In this document: one piece after another, positions 8,524 to 16,071 of the stretch
Numbering within the stretch: the first letter of the stretch is position 1
How the letters are laid out: every line of letters begins with the position of its first letter
Translations under genes and position numbers: made by a program
Assembly: GCA_002315325.1 (NCBI GenBank)
Contig: DCGU01000024.1
Span: 5,872 to 35,001 of the forward strand
Direction of reading: 5' to 3'
Length of the DNA: 29,130 nt
DNA from: Clostridiales bacterium UBA1770
Lineage (GTDB): Bacteria; Bacillota; Clostridia; Oscillospirales; CAG-272
The notes under the pieces: generated by a model
Databases searched by the model: none
Told to the model about the DNA's origin: nothing
The model's input: the letters and a program-made list of their open reading frames with translations, nothing else

Positions 8524-8551
8524 TTGTAAAAAATGACGAATATGATATAAT
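8524..8551 (+). promoter_or_regulatory. Promoter of the 644-residue glycosidase-like gene
   Basis: TTGTAA (8524-8529), a 16-base spacer and a consensus TATAAT (8546-8551) lie about 50 bases upstream of the start codon at 8603. The spacer holds one copy of a 12-base sequence that is repeated at 8445-8456, a possible operator. The whole intergenic stretch 8254-8602 otherwise contains only the divergent hpf promoter and leader. Confidence 0.6.
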
Positions 8552-8602
8552 AGTGATAGATTTTACGTATCTATCCATTTTCCGTTTTAGGGGGTACTGC
8601 CC

Positions 8603-10537
8603 ATGGATCTGCATTTATATTCCATCATGGCATTGAACGAGGACCATTTGGAAGAAATATGTCAAGACGTCCGCCGCCAAATTGAAGACGGCGTTGCCAC
8701 CTGCCCGCTCTTTATGTTTAAATTGGTGCCCGAGGGAAATCCCGTCGTTGATAAAGTCGGACCGCTGTGCAAAACGTTCCGCGCTTTTCAACAGCGGCTG
8801 AAAGAAATGGGGCTGCCCTGCGGCGTGTTGGTGCAATGCACCATCGGCCACGGCTGGACGTTGAGTGAACTGTTCCCCTACCAAGCCTTCACCCCGCTGG
8901 ACGACGGCCTGCCGCGGCACATTGTCTGCCCGTACGACGAAGATTTCCGCGCCTATATCAAAAACTGTTTTAGGGAGATTGCAGCCTGCCATCCCGACAT
9001 GATCATGCTGGACGACGATTTTCGACTGTTATCTTTCCGCAGCGGCGGCGGATGCGGCTGCCCGCTCCACGTGGGTGCCTTTAACCGTTTGGCCGGCACG
9101 ACGTTTACACGGGAAGAAGTGAATGCTGCCGTACATATGGCCGGTCCCGAGGGTGACAAATACAACCGCATTATGGTACGGGTACAGACCGAGTCACTGA
9201 TTGACTGTGCCAAAATGATGCGGGAAGGCATTGATGAAGTGGACGACACGATTCCCGGTTCCTTCTGCTGCGTCGGCAACAACGTGGAAAGTGCGACGGA
9301 GATCGCTCACATTCTCGCCGGACGCGGCAACCCGACCGTCGTGCGTATCAACAACGGCAATTACACGGCTGCCGGGACGCGCTTTTTCTCGATGCAATTT
9401 TTCCGTGCGGCACAATCGTTTGCCAAACTGAAGGGAAAAATTGACGTTGTGTTGGCCGAGACGGACACCTGCCCGCAAAACCGTTACAGCACGAGCGCCA
9501 CCGCCCTGCATACGCATTTTACCGGTTCCATTTTGGAAGGCGCCATGGGCGCCAAGCATTGGATTACACGTTTGGGCACGTTCGAGCCGAACAGCGGCCT
9601 GGAATACAGAAAATATTTGGCGCGGTACAGCGGGTATTACAAAACGCTCGCCGACGTCGTCCCCCACTTAACGTGGCGCGGCTGCCGCATTCCCATGACC
9701 AAAGAACCGTTTTTTGATTATCGCCGTACGTCTGCCACCGGGAACGGATGGGTATTTAACGTACTGGAACGCCTTGGCCTGCCCACGTATTTTTCGGCAG
9801 AACCGGGCGGCATCACCTGTATGTCGGGCAACGTTTCATTGGATTTCACGGATGAAGAAATCGCGGAAACGTTAAAAAAACCCGTATTTTTATCCGCCGA
9901 AAGCGCAGAAACTCTGATTTCCCGCGGGTTCGGTGACAAATTGGGTGTAGACGTAAAACCCTGGGAGGGTGAACAGCCGAGTTACGAATATCTCCCGCTG
10001 ACCAAAAACGGCGTGGGAATACAGGTGCGCATCAAAGAATTGGTGCCCCGTTCGTCCGACGTGACGACGTGGTCAACCGTATTCCACGGCGTGGACGGTG
10101 CGCAGCAGACGCCCCTGTTCCCCGGGGTCACTTCCTACCGCAATGCCGACGGCGGCACGGCCTTCGTGTTCTGCGGCAGTGCCGAATTCAAGTACACGCT
10201 GACGGAAGCGTTCAGTTTTTTGAACGAGTCGCGCAAGCAGCAGCTGATTGCCATGATGCAATCGGTCGGTGAACTGCCCCTCTATTACCCCGGCGACGCC
10301 GAAGTCTATTTCCGTGCGGCCGATACGGACGACGGTCGTCGTTTCTGCGCCGTCTTCAACCTCGGGTTTGACCCGATTGAAGACCTGCCGCTGGTATGCG
10401 ACAAACCCGTTTCGTCGATTACCCGTTTGACGCCTGACGGACAATGGGAGAACGTATCGTTCGCCCAAAACGACGGCCGTTTGACACTGGATTTAACGTG
10501 CCAAACGCTGCTGCCCGAAATGCTCATGCTGCAATAA
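8603..10537 (+). CDS. Putative TIM-barrel glycoside hydrolase of unassigned family
   Basis: A 644-residue protein without signal peptide. The layout suggests a glycosidase: an N-terminal (beta/alpha) barrel to about residue 400, then beta-rich C-terminal domains. Carboxylates at ends of predicted strands could be catalytic: D137-D139 in MIMLDDDF and E286 in VVLAETDT. The stretch after the first (SGGGCGCPLH) is rich in glycine and cysteine. I cannot place it in a numbered GH family, so the activity is open. AGGGGG at 8589-8594 supports the ATG at 8603; an ATG at 8627 is a less likely alternative. It has its own promoter and ends at a shared terminator opposite an alpha-L-fucosidase operon, which suggests a role in breaking down imported glycans. 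It could also be a catalytically inactive barrel protein. Confidence 0.6.
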   Translation: MDLHLYSIMALNEDHLEEICQDVRRQIEDGVATCPLFMFKLVPEGNPVVDKVGPLCKTFRAFQQRLKEMGLPCGVLVQCTIGHGWTLSELFPYQAFTPLDDGLPRHIVCPYDEDFRAYIKNCFREIAACHPDMIMLDDDFRLLSFRSGGGCGCPLHVGAFNRLAGTTFTREEVNAAVHMAGPEGDKYNRIMVRVQTESLIDCAKMMREGIDEVDDTIPGSFCCVGNNVESATEIAHILAGRGNPTVVRINNGNYTAAGTRFFSMQFFRAAQSFAKLKGKIDVVLAETDTCPQNRYSTSATALHTHFTGSILEGAMGAKHWITRLGTFEPNSGLEYRKYLARYSGYYKTLADVVPHLTWRGCRIPMTKEPFFDYRRTSATGNGWVFNVLERLGLPTYFSAEPGGITCMSGNVSLDFTDEEIAETLKKPVFLSAESAETLISRGFGDKLGVDVKPWEGEQPSYEYLPLTKNGVGIQVRIKELVPRSSDVTTWSTVFHGVDGAQQTPLFPGVTSYRNADGGTAFVFCGSAEFKYTLTEAFSFLNESRKQQLIAMMQSVGELPLYYPGDAEVYFRAADTDDGRRFCAVFNLGFDPIEDLPLVCDKPVSSITRLTPDGQWENVSFAQNDGRLTLDLTCQTLLPEMLMLQ

Positions 10538-10545
10538 ACAAAATA

Positions 10546-10588
10546 CCCGCCGCAAACGCCTCCCAAGACGCTTGCGGCGGGCTTATTT
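10546..10588. terminator. Bidirectional terminator between convergent glycosidase genes
   Basis: CCCGCCGCAA (10546-10555) pairs with TTGCGGCGGG (10572-10581). The + side is followed by a T-rich run, and the - side by TATTTTGTTT. It lies between the stop codons of the 644-residue protein and the fucosidase. Confidence 0.85.
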
Positions 10589-10590
10589 TA

Positions 10591-11898
10591 TTATTTGAGA
10601 AATACTTCGATGACCGGGACCAACGTGTGCGGTTTGACAACCGGCAGACGGAAAGCAACGAGGTCGTCGGAAGACGCAGCGCCCTCACTGAAGTGAGAAA
10701 TCGTTTTCTCATCGTACAGTACTTCACTGCCGTCGTGCAAAAACTGGGCGTAATCGATTTTACCGGCAAGTCCCGGGAACTGCAGGAATTCATAGGGGTA
10801 CTCGAACAGATGGATATACAGGCGCTTGCCATCCTCGGACTGGGTCAGGCGCGTGCCGCGCGGTGCGACAAACGCGGCGTCTGCCTGCGTACAGCCGTAA
10901 ACGGAGCGGCTGTTATACTTCATCCAGTCGGCATAGGCGGCAAGGGCTGCTTCGGCACGATAGTCCAAATACCCGCGGGACGTCGGGCCTACGTTCATAA
11001 GCAGGTTGCCGCCGATACAAACCGTGTTGATCAGCATTTGTATGAGCATTTCGGGCGATTTCCAGGTCATTTCATCGCGGTAGTACCCCCAGGAACCGGA
11101 GAACGTTTGGCAGGCTTCCCAGGTGACAAGGTTGCCGTCCTTATCCTTTATCCATTCCAGCGGCTGATACTGTTCGGGGGTCCACAAATCCTGTTCCAGG
11201 CCGGTGCGGTTATCAATGATAATCCCCGGCTGCAATTTGCGGGCCAGAGCAATCAGCTGCTCTGCCTCCCATTCGGGGGCGCTCTTGCCCTTCATCCATT
11301 GGGGAGCATTCGGGTCGGCACCGTAGGAGAAGTCGAACCACAGGATATCAATCTTGCCGTAGTTGGTCAACAGTTCGGTGACCTGGTTGCGCATATATTC
11401 AGCGTAGACGTGCATATTGCGGCCTGCGCTCTTTTGTTCGGCGTCCGGGTCGTCACGGCGCGGGTGGAGGTGGTCAATCGGGAACTCGGGATGATGCCAG
11501 TCAATCAGGGAATAGTAGAAACCGACGTGCAGCCCCTCGGCACGGAAGGCATCGACGTACTCACGAATAAAGTCGCGATGCGCCGGCGTATTGGTGCATT
11601 TATAATCGGTATACTGCGTGTCGAACATACAGAACCCCTCGTGATGTTTAGCAGTCATCACGACGTATTTCATACCGGCCGCCTTGGCCTGCCGTGCCCA
11701 TTCCCGCGGGTCGTACATATCGGGATTGAAATATTGGAAATATTTGTCGTACTTTTCTTCACTGATTTTTTCGCGCGTTTTGACCCATTCGTGCCGGGCA
11801 GGCATGGAATAAAGTCCCCAGTGAATAAACATACCGAAGCGGTCGCGCCGAAACCAGGCGGTGTCGCCGGGTGTTTTTCTGATTTCAAACGAAGCCAT
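10591..11898 (-). CDS. Alpha-L-fucosidase, GH29
   Basis: Retaining exo-glycosidase that releases alpha-linked L-fucose from glycans. The 435-residue protein shows the GH29 hallmarks: WFRRDRFGMFIHWGLYS near the N terminus, MTAKHHEGF (about 81-89), and the segment KIDILWFDFSYG, where D189 corresponds to the catalytic nucleophile. A C-terminal beta-sandwich follows. There is no signal peptide, so it probably acts in the cytoplasm on imported oligosaccharides. An in-frame ATG lies at 11940, but the ATG at 11898 is chosen because AAGGAGAG stands about eight bases upstream and MASFEIRKTPGDTAWF is the usual start of the family. It is the last gene of an operon with glycerate kinase and a GH39-like enzyme, and ends at a strong hairpin. 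Confidence 0.92.
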   Translation of the reverse strand: MASFEIRKTPGDTAWFRRDRFGMFIHWGLYSMPARHEWVKTREKISEEKYDKYFQYFNPDMYDPREWARQAKAAGMKYVVMTAKHHEGFCMFDTQYTDYKCTNTPAHRDFIREYVDAFRAEGLHVGFYYSLIDWHHPEFPIDHLHPRRDDPDAEQKSAGRNMHVYAEYMRNQVTELLTNYGKIDILWFDFSYGADPNAPQWMKGKSAPEWEAEQLIALARKLQPGIIIDNRTGLEQDLWTPEQYQPLEWIKDKDGNLVTWEACQTFSGSWGYYRDEMTWKSPEMLIQMLINTVCIGGNLLMNVGPTSRGYLDYRAEAALAAYADWMKYNSRSVYGCTQADAAFVAPRGTRLTQSEDGKRLYIHLFEYPYEFLQFPGLAGKIDYAQFLHDGSEVLYDEKTISHFSEGAASSDDLVAFRLPVVKPHTLVPVIEVFLK

Positions 11899-11943
11899 AA
11901 AAGCACTCTCCTTTTTTGTTTTTTGACGTAATAACACCACGTT

Positions 11944-13068
11944 TTATTGTTTTTTCAAGATATCGTACAATTCTGTCCCGGCCAATTCTTCCAAATAATC
12001 GGCGGCGTTTTGCATGGAATCGTCGTCGGATAAGGCCAAGTGCCGTGCGGAAAGAACCCCCTTAACGTTGTCCGGCAATGCCGACAGCGCCCCTTCGTCA
12101 TAGCAGCCGACAACGCATACCACGGGTTTGTGAACCCGTGCGGCGTGGGATACGACGCCGCTGATGGTTTTGCCGCTGAAGCTCTGCGCATCCAGTTTAC
12201 CCTCGCCGGTAATCACGACGTCGGCGTCGGCAATGACACGGTCAAAGTCTGCCGTTTGCAAAACGAGCTCGATTCCCTTTTGCATCTCTGCCTTGCCGAA
12301 CGCCAAAAGCGGTGCGGCAATACCGCCGCCGGCACCGCAGCCGGGCAAATCCCGCACTGCCCTATCGCCTGTCTTTTCCAGCACGTCGGCATAGTGACGC
12401 ATCCCGAGGTCGATTTCCAACAGTTCCGTGACGGTACCGCCCTTTTGCGGGCCGTAAACGCAGGCGGCGCCCGTGGGGCCCGTTAACGGATTGGTCACGT
12501 CGGTGGCAATCGCAAATTGCGTCCCGTAAAACGATGCAGGCAGATCGGACAGGTCAAGAGAGACGACCTGTTTCAACGTAAATCCTGTCGGCACAAAAGA
12601 GTGGCCGTTTTCATCCAAAAACTTGGCGCCGAGCGCGGCAAACATACCGGCACCGCCGTCATTGGTGGCGGAACCGCCGACCGTGAGCAATATCTTACGA
12701 TAGCCGCGGGACAATGCGTCGAGAATCATTTGCCCCACGCCGAACGTCGTCGTTTTACCGGCGTGGCGGCGCTGTTCCGGTATTAGAGTGAGTCCCGCCG
12801 CTGCGGCCATTTCAATCACCGCCGTATCCCCGCGGGCCCCGTACTCAACTTCCATCAAATCGCCGAGCGGGTTCTGTGCCCAAATGCGGATGCGGTTTTC
12901 CGACGGCACAAGCGCCTCCAGCGTACCCTCGCCGCCGTCGGCAATCGGCAGGCAAACGGTTTGCACCGCGCTGCCGTATTTCTTCTTTATTCCCTTTTCA
13001 ACGGCACGTGCCGCCACTGCGGCGGACAAACTGCCCTTGAAAGAATCCGGTGCGATGACTATTTTCAT
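11944..13068 (-). CDS. glxK: Glycerate kinase
   Basis: Phosphorylates D-glycerate with ATP, feeding it into glycolysis as 2-phosphoglycerate (the usual product of this class). The 374-residue length is typical of the GlxK/GarK family. Diagnostic segments are MKIVIAPDSFKGSLSA at the N terminus, PIADGGEGT (about 42-50), GGSATNDGGAGM (about 131-142), and GEGKLDAQSFSGKT near residue 290. It sits between a GH39-like hydrolase, six bases upstream, and the fucosidase 45 bases downstream, all read from the promoter at 14577-14605. Glycerate kinase among glycosidases suggests that a breakdown product of the target glycan, or of an acidic sugar, ends in glycerate. This is inference; no glycerate-forming enzyme is in the window. 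Confidence 0.95.
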   Translation of the reverse strand: MKIVIAPDSFKGSLSAAVAARAVEKGIKKKYGSAVQTVCLPIADGGEGTLEALVPSENRIRIWAQNPLGDLMEVEYGARGDTAVIEMAAAAGLTLIPEQRRHAGKTTTFGVGQMILDALSRGYRKILLTVGGSATNDGGAGMFAALGAKFLDENGHSFVPTGFTLKQVVSLDLSDLPASFYGTQFAIATDVTNPLTGPTGAACVYGPQKGGTVTELLEIDLGMRHYADVLEKTGDRAVRDLPGCGAGGGIAAPLLAFGKAEMQKGIELVLQTADFDRVIADADVVITGEGKLDAQSFSGKTISGVVSHAARVHKPVVCVVGCYDEGALSALPDNVKGVLSARHLALSDDDSMQNAADYLEELAGTELYDILKKQ

Positions 13069-13074
13069 ACTGTA

Positions 13075-14490
13075 TTACTCTGCCTTTTCAAAGTCGTCCA
13101 TGGCGATAATGAGCGGATAATCCTTGACCGGCATATTTTTAAACGAAAAGAGTTTGCCGTCGCTTGAGGACATAACGCTGTCGGGTATTTCATAAACGCT
13201 GCCGTCGCGCGGATCAATCAAACGAACGTTGTTTGTGCCGCAATACAGTTCAAACGAAACGGTGGACTCGAAGTCCTTTTGTGTCACCAGGTCGGTGGCT
13301 GCCCAATACACGAACGCCTTGGCACCGCCCGGGCGGACAAAGCCGCCGTACACCAATTTTTCGGTCGGCACGTCGGTGCCGCCGATGCGCATGGAATTCT
13401 GCGGCATAAAGATAACGGGCAGATCACACGGCGTGATTTTCTCACGGAACACGGAGCAAAGCGATGCATAGCCGTAATAAGAGGGCTTTTCGTGATAGTC
13501 GCCGACCAATTGTCCCGTCGTGGGGTCGAAATCCGCGCCGAGCAAGCCGAAATAACCGCAGGTCGTGATGGGCTTTCCCGCCTTAGCGTCAAGATTTTCC
13601 GCCATATCCACGGCGGAAAAAATCGAGGTAAACTTAACGTCGCACAATAGGTCCCCGACCACGTGACGCATGATTTGCTTTGCCTGCATTTGCGCGTCAG
13701 TCCGATATTCCCACAGGGCGCCGTTGCCGCCGGATTGCGACTGGGAACCGGATTCGCCCTGAATGATTTCCACTTCTCTGCCGCAGGCGGCGGAAAGGTT
13801 GCGGAATGCCTTGGCCTTCATGATGGAAATCCGCTCATCATACTGATACGAGTGGAAGGTAACGGCATCCGAAACCGTCAGCGTGCCGTGCGCAAACTCC
13901 TGCGAGAAGAACTCCATCGAGTTTTGGTAATGCGAGCCCGTGATGATTTTGACGGTCGGGTCGCCTGCCTTTAACGCCTGTGCCGTACGAATGCAAAATG
14001 CGGCGTATTCGGCGGCATTGGGCTCGGGGCGCCAAGTCCAGCCGCCCTCTGCCTCGTTCCAAATCTCGTACCAGGTCACGCGGCCGGCAAAATGCGCTGC
14101 CGTTGCCTGTACGTAGCGGCACCAGGCATCGTATGCCTCGGCGTTATGCACGGGCGTACAGCCGACGGCACCAACGTATTGTTTGGCCAGCTCGTCGTAC
14201 AACGCGTTGCCGTAACACAGGCAAACCCAGGGTTGAATACCCCGCTGCAGCAGATTATCCACCTGGCTGTCGAGCCAAGCGAAGTCGTATTTACCCTTTT
14301 CCTTTTCCGTTTTCTGCCAGCCGGACTGCAAACGTACCCATTTGACGCCGAGCGCGGCAACCTTATCGTAGACTTTTTCCGGGGCAAAGGCATCGCGGTC
14401 GAGTTTTTCCATACCGATACCCATACGGGATTCGGTTATTTTTGACGAGGATACCGGTTTTGTCCGGTCAACCAAGATCATTCTTTCCAT
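13075..14490 (-). CDS. GH39-like (clan GH-A) glycoside hydrolase
   Basis: A 471-residue retaining glycosidase of the (beta/alpha)8 clan GH-A type. The acid/base is E146 in WYEIWNEAEGG and the nucleophile candidate is E246 in EIIQGESGS, the pair and spacing expected for GH39 and related families. The region LGVKWVRLQSGWQKTE (about 47-62) is the usual early barrel strand and helix. A beta-sandwich domain follows from about residue 370. No signal peptide is seen. GGGAGGA precedes the ATG at 14490 by about eight bases. It is the first gene of the operon with glxK and the fucosidase. GH39 includes beta-xylosidases, alpha-L-iduronidases and other activities, so the substrate is not determined. Confidence 0.78.
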   Translation of the reverse strand: MERMILVDRTKPVSSSKITESRMGIGMEKLDRDAFAPEKVYDKVAALGVKWVRLQSGWQKTEKEKGKYDFAWLDSQVDNLLQRGIQPWVCLCYGNALYDELAKQYVGAVGCTPVHNAEAYDAWCRYVQATAAHFAGRVTWYEIWNEAEGGWTWRPEPNAAEYAAFCIRTAQALKAGDPTVKIITGSHYQNSMEFFSQEFAHGTLTVSDAVTFHSYQYDERISIMKAKAFRNLSAACGREVEIIQGESGSQSQSGGNGALWEYRTDAQMQAKQIMRHVVGDLLCDVKFTSIFSAVDMAENLDAKAGKPITTCGYFGLLGADFDPTTGQLVGDYHEKPSYYGYASLCSVFREKITPCDLPVIFMPQNSMRIGGTDVPTEKLVYGGFVRPGGAKAFVYWAATDLVTQKDFESTVSFELYCGTNNVRLIDPRDGSVYEIPDSVMSSSDGKLFSFKNMPVKDYPLIIAMDDFEKAE

Positions 14491-14576
14491 TGTGCAGTCC
14501 TCCCATTTTTATACGGCGTACGCACCGCCGACAAGTTTATATACGTTGATAAAACCATACGATAATATTACTCTTT

Positions 14577-14605
14577 ATTATAAGACGGTACGACAGAAAT
14601 GTCAA
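14577..14605 (-). promoter_or_regulatory. Perfect-consensus promoter of the GH39-like/glxK/fucosidase operon
   Basis: On the - strand, TTGACA (14600-14605), exactly 17 bases, then TATAAT (14577-14582): full agreement with the sigma-70/sigma-A consensus. The start codon is about 85 bases downstream. A promoter this strong for a catabolic operon would usually need a repressor; no clear operator was identified. Confidence 0.85.
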
Positions 14606-14645
14606 TTCCGCCGGTGCACTCGCTATGCAGCAGAACAAATTTCCG

Positions 14646-14674
14646 TTGGCAAAATCAGCCCCGTGTGTTATAAT
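14646..14674 (+). promoter_or_regulatory. Promoter of the esterase gene
   Basis: TTGGCA (14646-14651), a 17-base spacer and TATAAT (14669-14674) stand about 30 bases before the start codon at 14706. It faces away from the fucosidase operon promoter, and the two -35 elements are about 40 bases apart, so one regulator could control both. Confidence 0.8.
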
Positions 14675-14705
14675 AGAAGTGAAAACTACACGGAGGGAAA
14701 CGATT

Positions 14706-15488
14706 ATGATAGATATCATTATTTTTTCGGGGCAAAGCAATATGCAGGGACAGACGGAGTCAAGACCCCTGACGCGCCCGGTCCCGAACGCCTACGAATA
14801 TTTGCTGCGGGCAAACGAATGCGTACCGCTGAATCATCCCATCGGTGAGTCGTTCGGTGACAGCGGTGAAAATCTGGCTCTGCTCAGCTGCGCCCATGCG
14901 AAGAACGGTTCGCTTGTGCCGGCATGCTGCCGTGCGTTTGTGAAAAACCGCGACAGGGTCGTTGCCATTCACGTGGCGCAGGGCGCGACGACCATATCCG
15001 AATGGCAGCCCGAAACCGAACGGTTCAAGCTGGCCATGACGAAAATCAAAAAAGGCATTGACGAAGTAAAGCGCATGGGCGAGATCGGTCACATCTATTT
15101 GGTATGGCTGCAGGGCGAAAGCGACGCCATCTATCGCGTGGACAGGCAGACCTATCTGCAGAAGCTCATCACGTTAAAAAATGCCATAAAAGCCGAAATT
15201 CCGCTGGAAAAATTCGGTATTATTCGCGTCGGCTATTTTGTGTCGGTGTGCACCTGGCTGGAAGACGACACGATGGACGTCCGCATTGCACGTGACGAGG
15301 CCATCATGGCGGCGCAGGAAGACGCCGCCCGGACCGACAGCGATTTCGTGATGCTGACGGATATCACAAAGGATTTGTCCCGCGACAAGACGTGGATCAA
15401 CCCGCATGCCCAGGGGCATTTCAACAACAAAGCCATGGAAAAAATCGGCACGGCCGCCGGCAGAACTCTTGCCAAGTTGGCGAAATAA
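14706..15488 (+). CDS. SASA/SGNH-type carbohydrate esterase (sialate O-acetylesterase or acetylxylan esterase family)
   Basis: A 260-residue hydrolase that probably removes acetyl groups from glycans. The nucleophile is S11 in IIFSGQSNMQG. The second conserved block is WLQGESDA, and the catalytic histidine candidate lies in HAQGHFNNKA near the C terminus. This is the layout of the SASA domain shared by sialate O-acetylesterases and CE6-like acetylxylan esterases. There is no signal peptide. An upstream in-frame ATG (14625) lies before the promoter; the ATG at 14706 is supported by GGAGGG at 14692-14697. It is transcribed alone, divergently from the fucosidase operon, and ends at the hairpin at 15546-15586. 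Which ester it cleaves is not shown by the sequence. Confidence 0.82.
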   Translation: MIDIIIFSGQSNMQGQTESRPLTRPVPNAYEYLLRANECVPLNHPIGESFGDSGENLALLSCAHAKNGSLVPACCRAFVKNRDRVVAIHVAQGATTISEWQPETERFKLAMTKIKKGIDEVKRMGEIGHIYLVWLQGESDAIYRVDRQTYLQKLITLKNAIKAEIPLEKFGIIRVGYFVSVCTWLEDDTMDVRIARDEAIMAAQEDAARTDSDFVMLTDITKDLSRDKTWINPHAQGHFNNKAMEKIGTAAGRTLAKLAK

Positions 15489-15545
15489 CTTTTTTTCGAA
15501 TTATATTGGACCAACTGTTGGCCTCGCGTTAAATTTGTTGCATAT

Positions 15546-15586
15546 AATCACAAAATCCCTGCCGGTTCGGCAGGGATTTTGTGATT
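15546..15586. terminator. Bidirectional terminator with 19-bp perfect stem
   Basis: The arm at 15546-15564 pairs fully with 15568-15586 around a GTT loop. The GC-rich upper stem is flanked by AAAA on one side and TTTT on the other, as in terminators that serve both strands. It lies between the esterase and the convergent start-less frame. Confidence 0.88.
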
Positions 15587-15600
15587 AAAAGAGCAACTAT

Positions 15601-16071
15601 TTATTGTTTCTTTGTTTTTTGTTGTTGCTTTTTCAATTCTGCTTTTGTGGGCGGGGTTTTGAAGCTGTAGTACAGAACGCCGGCGTCAACGTCAGGAATA
15701 CTACCTTCCAATTCCCTTTCTAGCAACTTGACAACGTTTTTTCCGTACCTTTGTGCGATATTCTTTGCTTTTTTCACAATCTGTAGAATATCTCCTTTTT
15801 CCATTAACATATGCTCAATGTATTTCGCCAATTCACCATTGAAGCATCGGAAGGAAACCACAAAACGGCCCATTTCCTTTTCTTTGTAATCACGTGCTGA
15901 CCTTGCAAAAATTTCTGCAATTTGTTCCTTATCATAACGTGTCACGAATGCATTATGGAAACGATAATATTCGTGATTCTTGGACCTAAACTCCTCCAAA
16001 TTCGGATACAGTTCACGTCTGGGAATGTGATAATATCGTTCGTCTGCAGGCGTTTTTATAAAGTCAATATA
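15601..16071 (-). pseudogene. Start-less reading frame of unknown origin, 3' remnant of a gene fused behind the VWA gene
   Basis: An open frame runs from just inside the end of the VWA gene (16071) to a stop at 15601. It has no ATG until well inside; a TTG at 15999 would give 132 residues. The translated product looks like real protein, with a charged, helical composition (YRFHNAFVTRYDKEQIAEIF, then a lysine-rich tail ending KTKKQ). It has no transmembrane segment and no family I recognise. Base composition is clearly more AT-rich than in the neighbouring glycan genes. No ribosome site precedes the TTG in a convincing way, although GGAG-type bases are absent only by inspection. I read it as the 3' part of a gene whose 5' part was lost by deletion. 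A -1 frameshift from the VWA frame is a second possibility. Confidence 0.5.

Noticed and set aside
10444..11931. Long + strand open frame of 495 codons opposite the fucosidase gene
   Set aside because: It is a mirror of the GH29 gene on the other strand. The GH29 frame has family motifs, a ribosome site and a terminator; the + frame has none and runs through the shared terminator.
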